This document shows positions 1 to 51,200 of a stretch of 64,000 bases of DNA, piece after piece. Position 1 is the stretch's first letter, and each line of letters begins with the position of its first letter. Both the position numbers and the translations under genes were made by a program. Location of the stretch: NCBI RefSeq assembly GCF_963576545.1, contig NC_083646.1, forward strand, positions 18,570,461 through 18,634,460. Reading direction: 5' to 3'. The stretch is from Limanda limanda (Eukaryota > Chordata > Actinopteri > Pleuronectiformes > Pleuronectidae). The notes under the pieces were generated by a model, which saw only the letters and a list, made by a program, of their open reading frames with translations, made no database searches and had not been told where the DNA came from.

Positions 1-38681
<38,681 letters not shown>

Positions 38682-38941
38682 TCACATGAACTGAGTCTGT
38701 CTGGGTCCCCCACAGATAGGTAGTTAGACAAAAGACTATATTTGACGTCCATGCTTGAAAAGACAGTTTTTTAGTTTTTTCTTTTGCTTAAAGCGTGTGG
38801 CGAGCACTGAAAAACAAAATGACATTTCAATGGAAGTGCAAGAGAGTTGCAGTGCCCTCTCCTCTCCCTGCGATGCCGGCCATCTGGATAGTAGAACTTG
38901 ATGCTGACAGCACTACACAGGAATGTGATCAGGACAGTACA

Positions 38942-38947
38942 AATAAA
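38942..38947 (+). terminator. candidate adamts16 poly(A) signal (proximal)
   Basis: AATAAA 261 bp after the TAA. Two more AATAAA copies at 39981 and 40072 could give a longer 3' UTR. Assigned by motif and position only. Confidence 0.35.
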
Positions 38948-41405
38948 GGAGCGAATTATGAGGAGGAACTCGCAAAATGGGAATCTTGATTAAAGTGAAT
39001 AGGACTGACATGTCCAAAAGAAACTGAAAACCTGACAAATCCCAGCTTTGTTTATATACTGTATGTAATAGAACAGATCTGTACCCAGGACACCCAACAT
39101 CTCCCAGGCAACCGAGGTCCACTGATGGCAGACCAACAGAGAAAAGGGGTGGACGGTGTTTTAAGCCCTGCCACGTGACAACACGTGATACGCCCTGGAG
39201 CGCACTGCGATTCTTGACAATTTGGAAATCTGGGATCTGATTATGAAAAGGGATGTTTCAAAGAAACAAGTAAGAAAACATAGTTTTACTGTGAAGCTTG
39301 ATAAAAAACAGGCTGGGAACAGTCAGAGGGGGCTTCCTTAATAACTGGACAATAGCAGGATGCTCTTCGTAGTATTCTGCGATGGGTCTTGGTTGTGTGA
39401 CCTGCCTTTTGTACTCAGTGGTGCTACAACGTTGTCTTTAGTCACCAAATCAATGTGAAATCCTCAAGAAGAACAACTGAGCTGTGTGACCCATGTACAG
39501 TGTTGTTTGTTTTATTTATTGGCTTTACGATACAGCGTTGCTGGAAGACTGTATTAATAAGCAGTAAATACGTCCTTTTATTACTCTACCCTATTACCCT
39601 TATATTTTGTATTATGTTTCATAGAATTTCATGCTGAAAAACTGCACCTTTTTTTTTTTTACACAAAACATTTATTTTATTTTTTGAAGAAAAACATCTG
39701 TGATGTCACAATCTCAATCATCAACGTCACCATTATTATGATCACTAACAATAGCTGGTTATTGGAAATCTTTATCAATTACAAAAAGTAGCTATTTAAA
39801 AAAGGCAAGGCTCCATTTGTTTTTACATTACACTGTTCAACATTATTACTCGAAGCAGTGGTGTGTTACATGCATTGACATGGCACAAAATGAATGCATT
39901 ACAGATTGATTATGGACAAAGGCACTGACAGATAATGGCTAGTACTTTTTCAATGTGAGTTTTTACAATGTAAATGGGACAATAAAGAAATGTGTGTCAT
40001 GTCAGCATCTCAGCTGTAGCATGCAGTCGCCAGTCTGGTTAAATTTCTATTTTTCTGTTCTTTTCTTTTCAAATAAAGATGAAAATACAAACAAATGCGC
40101 GAAACATACAATATTTACAAATAAAAAACATTAAAGGAAACAAAATCCTTACTCACCCCATCCTCTGGATCCAAGCCACTGATCCCTTCACAGCATCACA
40201 GAATTACCGCAAAATGTCCTGGAGATTCATAAAAGTGAACGCCAAGCCTCTAAAGCGGATTCCTTCAGTCCATGGACTCTTTTCTGTGCTGTAAACCAAA
40301 CAATTAGAGCTCATTTCTTAGCTGTGGCCCAAATTAGATAGGTCAGAACTTTGAGGGTCAGCAGTTATTTTTATTGAGAAAGGACACAATCACATGAAGG
40401 AAATATCCCGGGTCAAAGTTCACCATAGCTGAAAACTGTTTGAATCGCCTCCTCGCTCTCACAGACTGTTTGTAAAGGGAAGTAGGGAAGTATAGAAATA
40501 TTTGTGTGATTTAGCCCTTAAGCGTCTGAGGCGTCAGATATGCTCTGTATAAAAGAATGTAATGCATTTGCTGGTGGTATGGGTTTTTATACACTAACCA
40601 TAATTTAACCCACACTTCATCCCAATCAAACACTGGGCTCACATCTGGGAAATCTGTCCTCCACAGAGTGTCTAATGCCAGTGGTCTGTGAGTGGTGGTG
40701 TGGTTGCCTGGTGTATCTGGATGAAGTTGATGAGCATCGCTCATTAAAAACCAAAGTTTCAGACTCAGACAAATTATAGGTTCTCAGGCCAAAGGAAAGA
40801 AGTGTCTAGGCTGATCCTCATTATGCACTGAAACTTAAAAGAGGAAGAAAGAGAAGTCTGGCTATTGATGCTACTTTCTGGGACCAAATGCTAAGATCTA
40901 ATATTCAGTGTGCAAGCACCTAAACAAGCGCCCTGGCTATAGAAGTAATGCCAATGTGGTATTATCCATTTCAACACCTATGACATACTGTGTCTGGGCT
41001 TAGCTCTTAGTCATTTCTCGACAAGGCGAGGAGACACTGATGCCCCAAAACAAAATCACCATTGTCATAATCCCTGGGGCACAGGCCTCAGGCTCTTGGA
41101 AGGAGAGGGAGCAAGGGAGGAGGGAGGAGAGAGAAGAGGAAGAAAAGGGAGAAGGCACATGTGTGTTTGGTCCTGTGATAGAAAAATGCTGTGAGAAATA
41201 CAGAGAGTGAGCCAGAGGGAGAGGAGGGTACAGAGAGAAAAGGGGGTTTTCCTCCATGTCAACAACCTCTCTGTAGTTGATTGAAAGCTGGTCAGCTGTG
41301 AGCACCGCATCACTGGTTGAATGTAGGCCAGGAGAGCAGTGTGTCTATATTACAGTTTTAACACACAATGCCAGTTTGCTGACACACATACACACGCACA
41401 CACAA

Positions 41406-41429
41406 ACACACACACACACACACACACAC
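41406..41429. repeat. (CA)n microsatellite
   Basis: About 12 CA units within a wider CA-rich stretch from 41382 in adamts16-ice1 intergenic DNA. Confidence 0.88.
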
Positions 41430-42893
41430 TCACATACTGCGTCAGATTACCCTATTCCCCCAAACCCCCCTCCATGTTTCTATGGAATGCACTCTCATCA
41501 GCCACTTTGCACTCCGGTCAAGTTAAAACTCAATCTAGAGAAGAGAAGAGTACACATAGGAATACACACAATATTACACTATTCCCAATGTATGCTGCAG
41601 AACAGTTATGTTAATTATGAATGAATAATGTTACTATGCAAAATGATAATAATTATCAACCACTTACACAACTACAAAAGCCACAACAGGAAATTAAAGC
41701 CACAACACACCTAAAAAAAGCTACAATATGAATGCACTAGTGACATTACAATATCAAAACCCACATCACAACCACATTGGATCCTGTTGTGGCTTTTGCA
41801 GTTGTGTTGTCACCTTTGGGTTTTCAGTTAATAGGCGTGTACGACGTCCCGGCCACCGTGCACATATGTTACAACATGTCTGGAGTTTGCATTTCCTCCT
41901 GCAGTCCAAACAGTTCACACAGCTTTGTGTGGCTGCAGGTGTGAATCCAAATGTGTTTACCCGTCAGTTTTAACCCTGTAACAACCAGAGACCAGTTTAC
42001 ATATGAGACTCGCTCATCAAAAACAAACACGCATTGCGTCGGCTGCCAATTTATTTCCAACTCACTCTGTATTATTTGTTATGGACACTTCACAAGAGGA
42101 AATGGAATAAAAGAGGATGAATTAATTATTGTTTATACTAAGATAAAGATCAGAGATTGGCTTCCTGGGGTGATCAAGAGCAATCCTGCAACATGCAGAG
42201 CGGTACCTCACCCATGTCAGGTAACAGAGGAGATTATCTGTCAGGGGGAGACAGGAAGAGAGGAGAGCACGGTCAACACTCCCCTCTCCACTCTATAGAA
42301 ACTATGCTATTTCTGACTGCATCTGTTTGGAGAGAGTGGGCTCTTTAGCCTCGAGGCTGCGCTCCGAAGGTTCATCTGAAGTTACAGGGTTATTACCTTT
42401 CCATCAAGGATAAACCTGAAGCGTACGTCCCAGCACCTTTTGTTGCTTACTCTCTGCTATTGGACGACCTGCTGCAGTTATTATGCCGACCATTGTGGAG
42501 CACGACAAACTGGGACAGCCGCTCAAATCCAGGGAAAACAACAACCTCTCACACAGGAACACAATACTGAGGGCTTGCATGGCTCAGTGTAAAACGCTAA
42601 CAGACAGCATGGATGTTCAACAGCAGTGGGGATGAGGCATCGAACTACACACTGCTGTCTCAAAGTTCATGTGTTTTTTGTAGACACTCAAATTCTGTTT
42701 CTGGACTTTGGCCTCCCAAATGATAAACCAAGCCGTTCAGTGGCATAGCAAAGCTTAGAGAGTGTGTGTGTGTGTGTGTGCATGGTTATCTATATTTATG
42801 ATGGCCAATTTTGGTTCAATACCATTATTGTGAGGAAATTTTTACGACCTCAAAAATTCAATGGACTGTTTGAGGGTTAAGATTCAAGACTCA

Positions 42894-43024
42894 AAAGTTT
42901 ATTGTCATATGCCCAAAACTTACATTTAGCAGTCCCTGGCAATGAAATGCTTGGGTCACAGGCTCTCTACTGGCAATGCTCAGAATATTTCAAATATAGA
43001 ATAGAATATCAAAGAAATAAAAAT
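42894..43024 (+). mobile_element. 131-bp retroposon-like insertion with 8-bp target duplication
   Basis: AAGACTCA occurs at 42886-42893 and again at 43025-43032. Removing one copy and the insert rejoins GGGTTAAGATTCAAGACTCA to GGGTTAGG, restoring a plausible repeat body. The insert starts AAAGTTTATTGTCATATG, includes GGCAATGAAATGCTTGGG and ends A-rich (AAAGAAATAAAAAT). This suggests a truncated non-LTR or SINE-type insertion. Confidence 0.6.
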
Positions 43025-43119
43025 AAGACTCAGGGTTAGGATTTGAATTAGGTCAAGATTAGGGTAAGGGGCTAGGGAATCCATTATATTAATGAGTGTC
43101 CTCCCAACAATGGAGAGAC

Positions 43120-43256
<137 letters not shown>

Positions 43257-43413
43257 AGAGTGTGACAGAGAGAGACAGAGATATAGAGACGGGATAAGAA
43301 CACAGTTATCTGAACAACAGCACCCTCTGTTGGATTCATAGGAAAATTTAAACTCACAAAATTAACACAGACTACAACAATACAACCGTGGATTACCTGT
43401 TATAACTCATCTA

Positions 43414-43440
43414 TAATAATAATAATAATAACAATAATAA
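43414..43440. repeat. (AAT)n microsatellite
   Basis: About nine AAT units with one AAC. Confidence 0.85.
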
Positions 43441-44326
43441 CTAGGACTGCAAAGCAGCCCGAGGACATGCATTTCAAAGCGTTGCATGCGTTTTGCCTGA
43501 AAAAAAATAATGACTGAGGAAATATTGACACATAGAGCTGTTCAGGCTTCGACTCTGATCATGAGACAGAAGTTTGGTGGTGATAGGACAATGCACAGTG
43601 GAGTTATGACAACATCGTCTCCTTTGGCGAAGGATGAACCTTCGCCGCACCTCAATGTTTACACGGTTTGAGAAATGTATCAATTCTGAGAGAGAGAGAG
43701 ACGTCACCTTTGCAAGACATAAAGATTCCTTTGATCTATGACCACTCACACTGTCACTGCAGGAGTGGAGTTGTTTGTTTACGGCTCAGCATCAAAGGAT
43801 TCATGGTCCATGTATGTCCGCTTTACAGAACATCTTGTTTTATTGGCATGCAATCAAACTTTGATGCCACGGCACGGTCACACCCTGTGTCGAAAAATCC
43901 ATCTTTGGATAACTTTGTACCTCCATTTTGTTGTGATGACACTCATCTCAATTTGAAGTTGATCTGATGAAAGCCCTGGTACAAGTACATCAAAGTAAAA
44001 ATGTGGAATATGGCCAAAATGTCCATTAAATGCAAAATAGCAGGCTTCCTGTTGCGTTTTCCAATTGCACGTAATACTCTTTTGTTTGTCTGGTCATGAT
44101 ACACCTGTGTATCGATTTTTGTGAAGATCTGTCAATGTGAACATGTTCCGGGGGTCTCAGGGTGCACCGTTGAGCCATTTTGCGATGCCAATAGAAATTT
44201 GAGCATGTTAAAGCGCTCAAAAAGCCAATTTATTTGCCTGAATAACAATAATAATCCTTACAATTTCAATAGGGCCTCACCTGTCACTGACAGGCTGTCA
44301 GTGACTGTCAGTGCTCGGGCCCTAAT
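43441..44326 (+). repeat. probable teleost interspersed repeat ending GCTCGGGCCCTAAT
   Basis: The segments AATATGGCCAAAATGTCCAT, GCAGGCTTCCTGTTGCG, TTGAGCCATTTTGCGATGCC and the tail TTCAATAGGGCCTCACCTGT with GTGCTCGGGCCCTAAT recall a common fish repeat. The left boundary is uncertain. Confidence 0.5.
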
Positions 44327-44459
44327 TATCCTAACCAGGTTACAAAGTTAAGAAAATATATGGTAATGAAAAATTTTAAAAAAGTTAATAGTACAAAGGG
44401 AAAATAAAAAGGAAAACATGAAACATTTTAACCATAGACTGATTTTAACACATAAACTC

Positions 44460-44463
44460 AAAA
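44460..44463 (-). terminator. Pol III terminator of tRNA-Glu
   Basis: AAAA on the + strand is TTTT on the - strand, five bases past the tRNA 3' end. This is the usual RNA polymerase III stop. Confidence 0.75.
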
Positions 44464-44468
44464 GTGAG

Positions 44469-44540
44469 TTCCCTGACCGGGAATCGAACCCGGGCCGCGG
44501 CGGTGAGAGCGCCGAATCCTAACCACTAGACCACCAGGGA
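44469..44540 (-). tRNA. tRNA-Glu (anticodon CTC)
   Basis: The 72-nt complement folds as a standard cloverleaf. The acceptor 5' strand TCCCTGG pairs with the 3' end TCAGGGA. The anticodon stem is CGGCG/CGCCG with the 7-nt loop CTCTCAC, so the anticodon is CTC (complement at 44505-44507). The T-loop is GTTCGATTC. Internal promoter boxes are present: A box complement at 44523-44533 and B box GGTTCGATTCC at 44480-44490. A TTTT Pol III terminator lies just downstream on the - strand (AAAA at 44460-44463). There is no intron, and CCA is not encoded, as expected for a eukaryotic gene. I see nothing that suggests a pseudogene. Confidence 0.96.
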
Positions 44541-45254
44541 CTGATGCTACGAGAAGACGGGCACTCGAATAGTACAGTCACCATGTCTACCGGCCTTTAC
44601 CAGGTTTCTTTACTTTAACTTGAAAGGGCGTGGATTTGTCATTTAAACGGAGATTATCCGGGGCTTGGCCAGTTCCCTCTGCCGCCCGTCAGCAGGACGG
44701 GTCCTTTAGTCTTAATGGGGGAAACAGCGAAAAGACACAACGTCAGACTTCGACACACTCGTTGTAAAGTCTGTGAGATGACAACACAAAGTTTCGAACT
44801 TCAAAGTCAGTCATTCAGAATACACCCTGTCTAAACCAGAAGGTCACACTGCCCCCTGTCGGCCAGTGAACGCCGGTAGCGCCCCCCCCCCCCCCCCCCC
44901 CCAAACCAAAATGAAACGCCTGAAGTAAAAGCGAAAAAGTACCTAAAATATCATCGTTTGGTCAAAATAAAAATAAGAGATGCAATTTAATGTTTGTGAT
45001 GCTCATTTAAAATTGAGTGCACTCTGTAATTTGAACGTGGATACAATTCAATGGGAAATGTGCAATTCTTTCTTCACCGGCATTTCACGAAGCCGCCCCT
45101 GTGGGGTCCTCGCGCGGGTCCTTCGTCAACGTGGGTGACGCGAAAATGTGAAGTTGTTTTGAAGCTGTGTAGATTTGGCGGAATGGGGCCACGGTCGTTG
45201 AATTGAAGACGAAAGAGAAAGAGAATTGAGATTATCAGAGGAACGTGTGTTACC
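44541..45254. other. divergent intergenic region between tRNA-Glu and ice1, with poly(C) tract
   Basis: A 714-bp region between the 5' ends of two oppositely oriented genes. It includes 21 consecutive C at 44882-44902. The last 200 bp before the ice1 ATG are CpG-rich (CCTCGCGCGGGTCC, GGTGACGCGAAA) with no TATA box, consistent with a CpG-type housekeeping promoter. The transcription start cannot be placed. Confidence 0.5.
44882..44902. repeat. poly(C) homopolymer
   Basis: Twenty-one consecutive C residues. The - strand is a G run able to form a quadruplex. The exact length may be a sequencing artefact. Confidence 0.85.
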
Positions 45255-48202
45255 ATGATGCCCGGGGACACTCAGGCGAAAACGGTGGCCATAGCTGCGG
45301 ACGCGAAGTTGGGAAACTGTCAGAACTGCTCAGTTCTGCATCAGGTCAGATCATCTTTCTATCAATCATTTAGCCGGTCACTGTTTTATCCCTGAGGGCA
45401 GAATACAAACAGCTTCCCGCGGGGTTGACGTCATTTACATATGTTGGTCGGCTGCAGTGGACGTGTCGGTAATGACGAATGTCCCTGTTTGTTTTTGTTT
45501 TGTTTTGTCCCATCACATGTTCCAGAGCCTGACCGAGTACGTGTCCTCCTTCCTGGCACTGAAACAGAAAATACCTGTCTCAGAGTGAGTATCTCCAAAA
45601 ACACGAAGTTGTTTCTTATATTGATGATAAGTTGGACACAATCAGTTCGGTGTATAAATAGTATTTGTTAATATTCTGTGATTAAGGCTATTTGACAGAG
45701 TCTGGGTCATGTATTTGTTATCTATGGACAAGTTCCCTACTACTACACTAAAATCTTAGTTAAGTGACTCAACCGGATACCAGAGCTAAACTTTTTAACA
45801 ATATGGTTTGATTTTTGAGTAACTATTGTGGTTTAAAACTCTATGGGCAGAGAATGACCAACACTTGGTTAAACAGTTAAACTATGTACAAATCCGAGGG
45901 AGATCAATAATATTTCACACCTTCTCACTGTGCTTACACAATGCTTCAGCATGATATACATACATATATTGATCCTCATGCTATTCATACTTATTCATTT
46001 TGTTTTATTGCCCAGCCCTAATGTTTAGACATTCGTTGTGGTTGTCTGTTGACCGATTCAAAACTCATAAAGATATGAGGAAATTTCTTAATTTAAATGA
46101 AGTGATCAGTGTTTTCAAGGTTAATGATTGAAAGGAAATGTTTAACAAAATAAATAGTTGTATATAAAGAGACCCCATAGTACTAACTTATTAAAATAAT
46201 TATCTTTTTATCAACTCAACATTACCCCTGTATTGGCCTGAGCATCAGTATAAATGAAAAGTATTACGCCGCAATGAAAACCTGGAATCATCCAACAGTT
46301 TGAGAGCACACACACTGTACATGTGAGGACATAACTGCATTATGAAGCTGCACACAGACAGTAACACTATGTTCTATTACGTTGTATTCAACTCTTCACG
46401 CTCTTCACATGTTTTATGCAGTGACTCTATCAGACTCCAACAGCTGGAGGACCTGCAGATCAGATTGGTCACACTGGAGGAAAAAACTGTTGATTATGAA
46501 TCCATGCAAGCTGAGCTGGAAGAAAAGAAGGTATGTCATTTCTCTGTAAGATCCCACTGAAGGAATGGCAGGAATATGTCTGTCTCTTTTATATTATTAC
46601 TGCCACACAAATTCTGTCCATCTCTGAATAAATTGAATTTCATTTTTTTCCCGTCAATCTAATATTCACACTGTTGCTTTTTTATAGCGCGCTCTTCTGG
46701 CCTATGGACAGATTTCTGAAGCGATGGAAAAACTGAAGCAGGAAAACAGCAAGACAGTAGTAGAGTAAGAGATGGGGCCAGTCAGTAACAATGCAGATCA
46801 TGGTTATGTCTTTCTTGTAAAATGATTACTATTGTATATTTTGTATCCTTCAGGAAGAAGAAGCTTGAAGAGCAGCTAAAGGATGAGAAAGGTACTTTCC
46901 AGTCACATCCTGTCTCTTAAATCCAGCAAAAAAAGTTACTGTTTGTCAATTAACTTTTTGTTTTATAATTATAAAATAATCTAATAATATAATAATAATC
47001 TAAAATGTGCTGATTTGTCCTCTAAACTTGTAGAACTAACAGAAACAAAGTCACTTGAGAATACACAACTGAAGAGGGGAAAGGCCGAAGTCGAAAATGA
47101 TCTATTAAAAACACAGGTAAGCATCAATAATTTGACCAGGTTCAATCATATGACTATAATATAATCTGATTACTGACCCTGAATACTAGACCAAAGCTTA
47201 ATCCTTCCATCTTTTGTCTTTTTGCCTCGTAAGATGTCTATGAAGAAATCTCAGGCCCGAGCAGATCAAGTTGAAAAGCTGACAGAGGAGAATATCATGA
47301 TGACAAGCATGTGAGAACTCAGTCTTATAATACATGTGTGGTTTCTTAATTTTAAGGTGAAATATTTCCTTATTATAAAAAGATTATGAAAAATATTTCA
47401 ATGTGATTTTTTTATTTTTCCATCAACAGAAAGGATAACCTTGAAAATAACATTAAACGGCTTGAAGGTTGGTATACAAAATTAAATGTCACACAATTCA
47501 TATCATATTGTTTTCATGATAATGTCTTGAATTGAGCTGCAGTGACAAAAAGACAATGCTTGATTGGTGGTTTGCCTTTTCATATATTTATCCATGTATT
47601 TGTTGTAATTTCAGACTCAGTTTGCAAACAGAATCATCAAATATCCCAACTCATAAAAAAGAAGATCCTGCTGGAAACAAATCTTGATGATCTCCAGGTG
47701 CAGTGATGGGCTTTGGAAGGCAAATTATTGGAAACATTGTTTTTAAGGATATTTAACTAACCATTTCTTTATGTATCTCAATTAAATTGTAGGCGAGACT
47801 GTTGAAACTGGAGAGAGAAAGGAGTAAAGGTAAAAAAAATACTAATACAATTCCCATGTTTCTGTTACATAAAGGAATCAAGGATACATAATCTATTTCA
47901 TTTGATTAACATTGGAATTATTTCTCAACAGAATATAGGAGCACATCAACACAAGCAAGTCCCCCAGAGGAGCATAAAGTTGATAAAGGTGTGCTTTTGG
48001 CTTTACTTATTATCTATTACATTAGTTGATGAGCTAACCACATGCAGTGAGCCTGAAGGCAGATTGTCATCATTTTCACTTATGCGTTGTGTGTGTTTTC
48101 CAGAAAAAGTCCTGATGCTGCTCGAGAATTTGTGGGCATGTGTGGAACCTCAACAGCAGCACTCCCGAAATCAGTTGCACCTAACTGGCAATACATCATT
48201 AA
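45255..48202 (+). CDS. ice1: ice1 N-terminal coiled-coil exons 1-12
   Basis: Twelve small exons encode MMPGDTQ, then [42 protein letters not shown] and further heptad-like Leu/Lys/Glu-rich helix, ending with [16 protein letters not shown], which parallels the human segment KVKLLLKELWLCV as I recall it. This is the oligomerisation/scaffold region. Exons 4-6 and 7-9 repeat the lengths 77, 38 and 83 nt in the same phases. Residues 87-152 and 153-218 therefore look like tandem copies of one 66-residue unit. Confidence 0.9.
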
Positions 48203-51200
48203 GTAAGTGGCTCTGGTGTAGTTTTTAATTGGCAACAGTGACTTCTGAGGTTTTTTTTTACCATTTCACCAAAAGAATTCTTTCAATTTTCAATTTTTTT
48301 TTTGTAATTTCAGAGTCCTGCTTCAACTCCAAGCAGGTTGGACCCTCGACTCCACAACGCACAGTGAACTCTCATCCGAGTTTTGTGTCTCAGTCCAGCT
48401 CTGACAACAACGTGGGATCCCACTCTCACACGATGCAGACAAAACCCTTCTCCAAAGCTTCTCCTCTTGCACAGAAAACCATCAAGCACCAAGTGTCTCC
48501 TCAGCACTTGGGTGGCAAGAAGCCGAGAGACTCTCCCAAAAAGAGCAAGCGATTGTCCAAGGGAAACAAAACTGTTGAGGAGATCATGGAGATGTTAAAA
48601 CCGATGCCTAGCTGCCTATCACCAATATTAGACATGGTGAGGATTTGAATTTGGTTCATGTGAATGTTGGGTTGTCGATTCAGTCAATGTTTGCTTTCCC
48701 TGTAAAAATCCATAATTATTTTGTATCTACACTATTATACATTGCAATGACTTTGAATCAGAATAACTGAATCAATCATTATAATAACACGAAAAATCAG
48801 AAGATATAATCCAAACTAAAATAGCACTTAGCAGAGCGTATACCTGCGCCAAGGCCAAAAAATGTATCCACATCCGCACAAAAAATCTATTAAGTTGTTA
48901 ACAGCAGCACAATCTTGCTAAACAAACAGGCATGGGTGGAAACATTATCTCCATGGGGGAGGTAAATAACTTTCCAATATGTCTACTTGTATCAGCTAAT
49001 GGTAATTTTTTTTTAATAATTAAAAGCTTATGTGGTTTCACATTATGTCAAACAAGCTGAAATTGAATTATGGTCCCTTGAGAGACATAAGACCATGAAA
49101 AACTGCTTAGTTACTTTCATGAACAATCCTTTATTTTATTTAATTGGCAAAAAAAAGTACATATTTTACTTTTTTGAGTCATTTCAGTTGAGCAGGGGTC
49201 TTGTTAACTTTGCCATCCACATGCAATAGTGGACATGAGTCATGAAATTACATCCTTGTCTTGTTTTCTTTCAGGATAAAGAGATGGAATCTATGGAGAC
49301 GGATGACAGAGAAGAGGGAAACCGCCCCAGACCCTCTGATGACTCCGCTGCTCTACAACAAGAGCCGTCAATACTCACACCATCAGTGTCCAGCCACTGT
49401 CCAAACCTTTGTGCACCACCAGTGGAAGAGACCCTGGACTTGCCAGTTGTCACAGAACCTGAAGTGGAACACATTTCTGATAAAAGTGACTGCAAAGACT
49501 TGGGGCATACTGAGTTGAACAGTGTCCCTGAAATGAAGGATAAAAGCAGTGCAGACGTTGAAGAAATGGATCTTCAGAAAGACGAGCAGACTGAGCAGGA
49601 AGCAGCCACTGTGCCAACGCAGTCAACGTTGGCACCTTCTTTTTCTGCCACATCAGATAATAGAGTACTGGTTGAGGTTGTCTCGTCAGCAAGTGAAAAT
49701 CAACAACCATCCTGCAGCAGAAATCCCTGTCACAACTTTACCACTGACAGCAGCAAAACTGAAACTGCTCCAGAAAAGGCAAAGGAGGATCAGTCAGAGA
49801 CTATTACAATAATGGATGTAGATATGGACCTTAGTGATGGTACCGAAGCCAAAACAGTCACTGCTGAAGCTGCAGAGTCACCCAGAGGAACCAATAACAC
49901 TGTAGTTCCCGGGGATTTGCAGCAAAGTGCTTCCTCAACATTTACCGACTTTGTGAAAGACTCTGAGGTTTCAAACACAGAGAGTCTCTTAGATATTGAG
50001 AAAAGTCATGAAGACTCTTGTCTTTTGACACAGAGCCGTCAGGAGGCCTCTGGGGTGGAGCCCCAGGAGATCAAATCTTCCCCTGGCAAACACACAAGCT
50101 TGCCAGAAGATGATAACATTTGTACGTCAGGCAGCAGTAACAGCTTTAGTAGTGTCAGAGATGAAATAGTTAAAGAGGAGCTTGAAAACAATGGACCCAT
50201 TAAACATATTAATGTAGAAAATAATAATGACGAACAAAAAATTGAAAGAGTTGATACAATTCTTCATTCTTCCCAAGAGTCACACGGCAGCGCTAGATGT
50301 CAATCACCTGAAATACATTCACGGTTAAAGATGGAAGATGCAGACGAGGGTCAAAGTGGCCAGAATTCTGACCAAGTAAATGTTGAAACTCCAGAAGAGA
50401 ACCTTGAAATAGAGACATTGAACAAAGAAATAACGTCTGATCATGAAGCTTCCCTTTCTGTTTCCCAAGAGACATTGAGTGTTGACTGTGAGTCTTTAAA
50501 AGAAAATACACATTCTCTGTGCAGGCAGTTGAGTCCCACGTGTCTGATACCCACTGTAAAAGTGAATGTTTTGCAAACTCACTCAAACATAAAAAAGTTG
50601 ACTATGGATGTTGAGCATGTTTCAACAAACAACAAAGCTGTTCCTGATCCGGAGGAGAACGGTGTGATTGAAACTGCCGTCGTCAAAGACGTCTCCCGAG
50701 ATAGAATCGTCACACAGAGTACCGCCTCATTAATTCAGAGAGCGGCTTCCACAAATGGGCAGATTAACGGTTTGGAGCAACAAAGTGACCAGGCAGCAGC
50801 TTCATCTCTGTCCACAGATCAACCACAGCAATGCCTGGGTGACGTTCGCTCTGAGGTGGGCCCCCCACTTCCTCCTCTCCTAACCCCTCTGAGCACACCC
50901 ACAAAAGCAGGTAAATCAATCAGTCCGCGGCAGGCTATTGGGAAACTCTTATTTCCCTCACCAATGGATAGGCTGGCTTCTCCTATCACCCCTGTTCTGA
51001 GCCACAGGACACCCAACAGTGGAGTCCCCTCATCACCGGTTCAGTTCGGCTCTGCCACGCCCAAACACGCGGTGCCGGTCCCTGGTCGCCTGCCCATAAC
51101 AGCCATGAACTCCTCGCCTTCCTCCTCCAGTCCGTCTCAGGAAAACTCCATGAGACTGCTCGACACCATGTATCCAGAGATGTCGGCCCGCGCCAGAACT

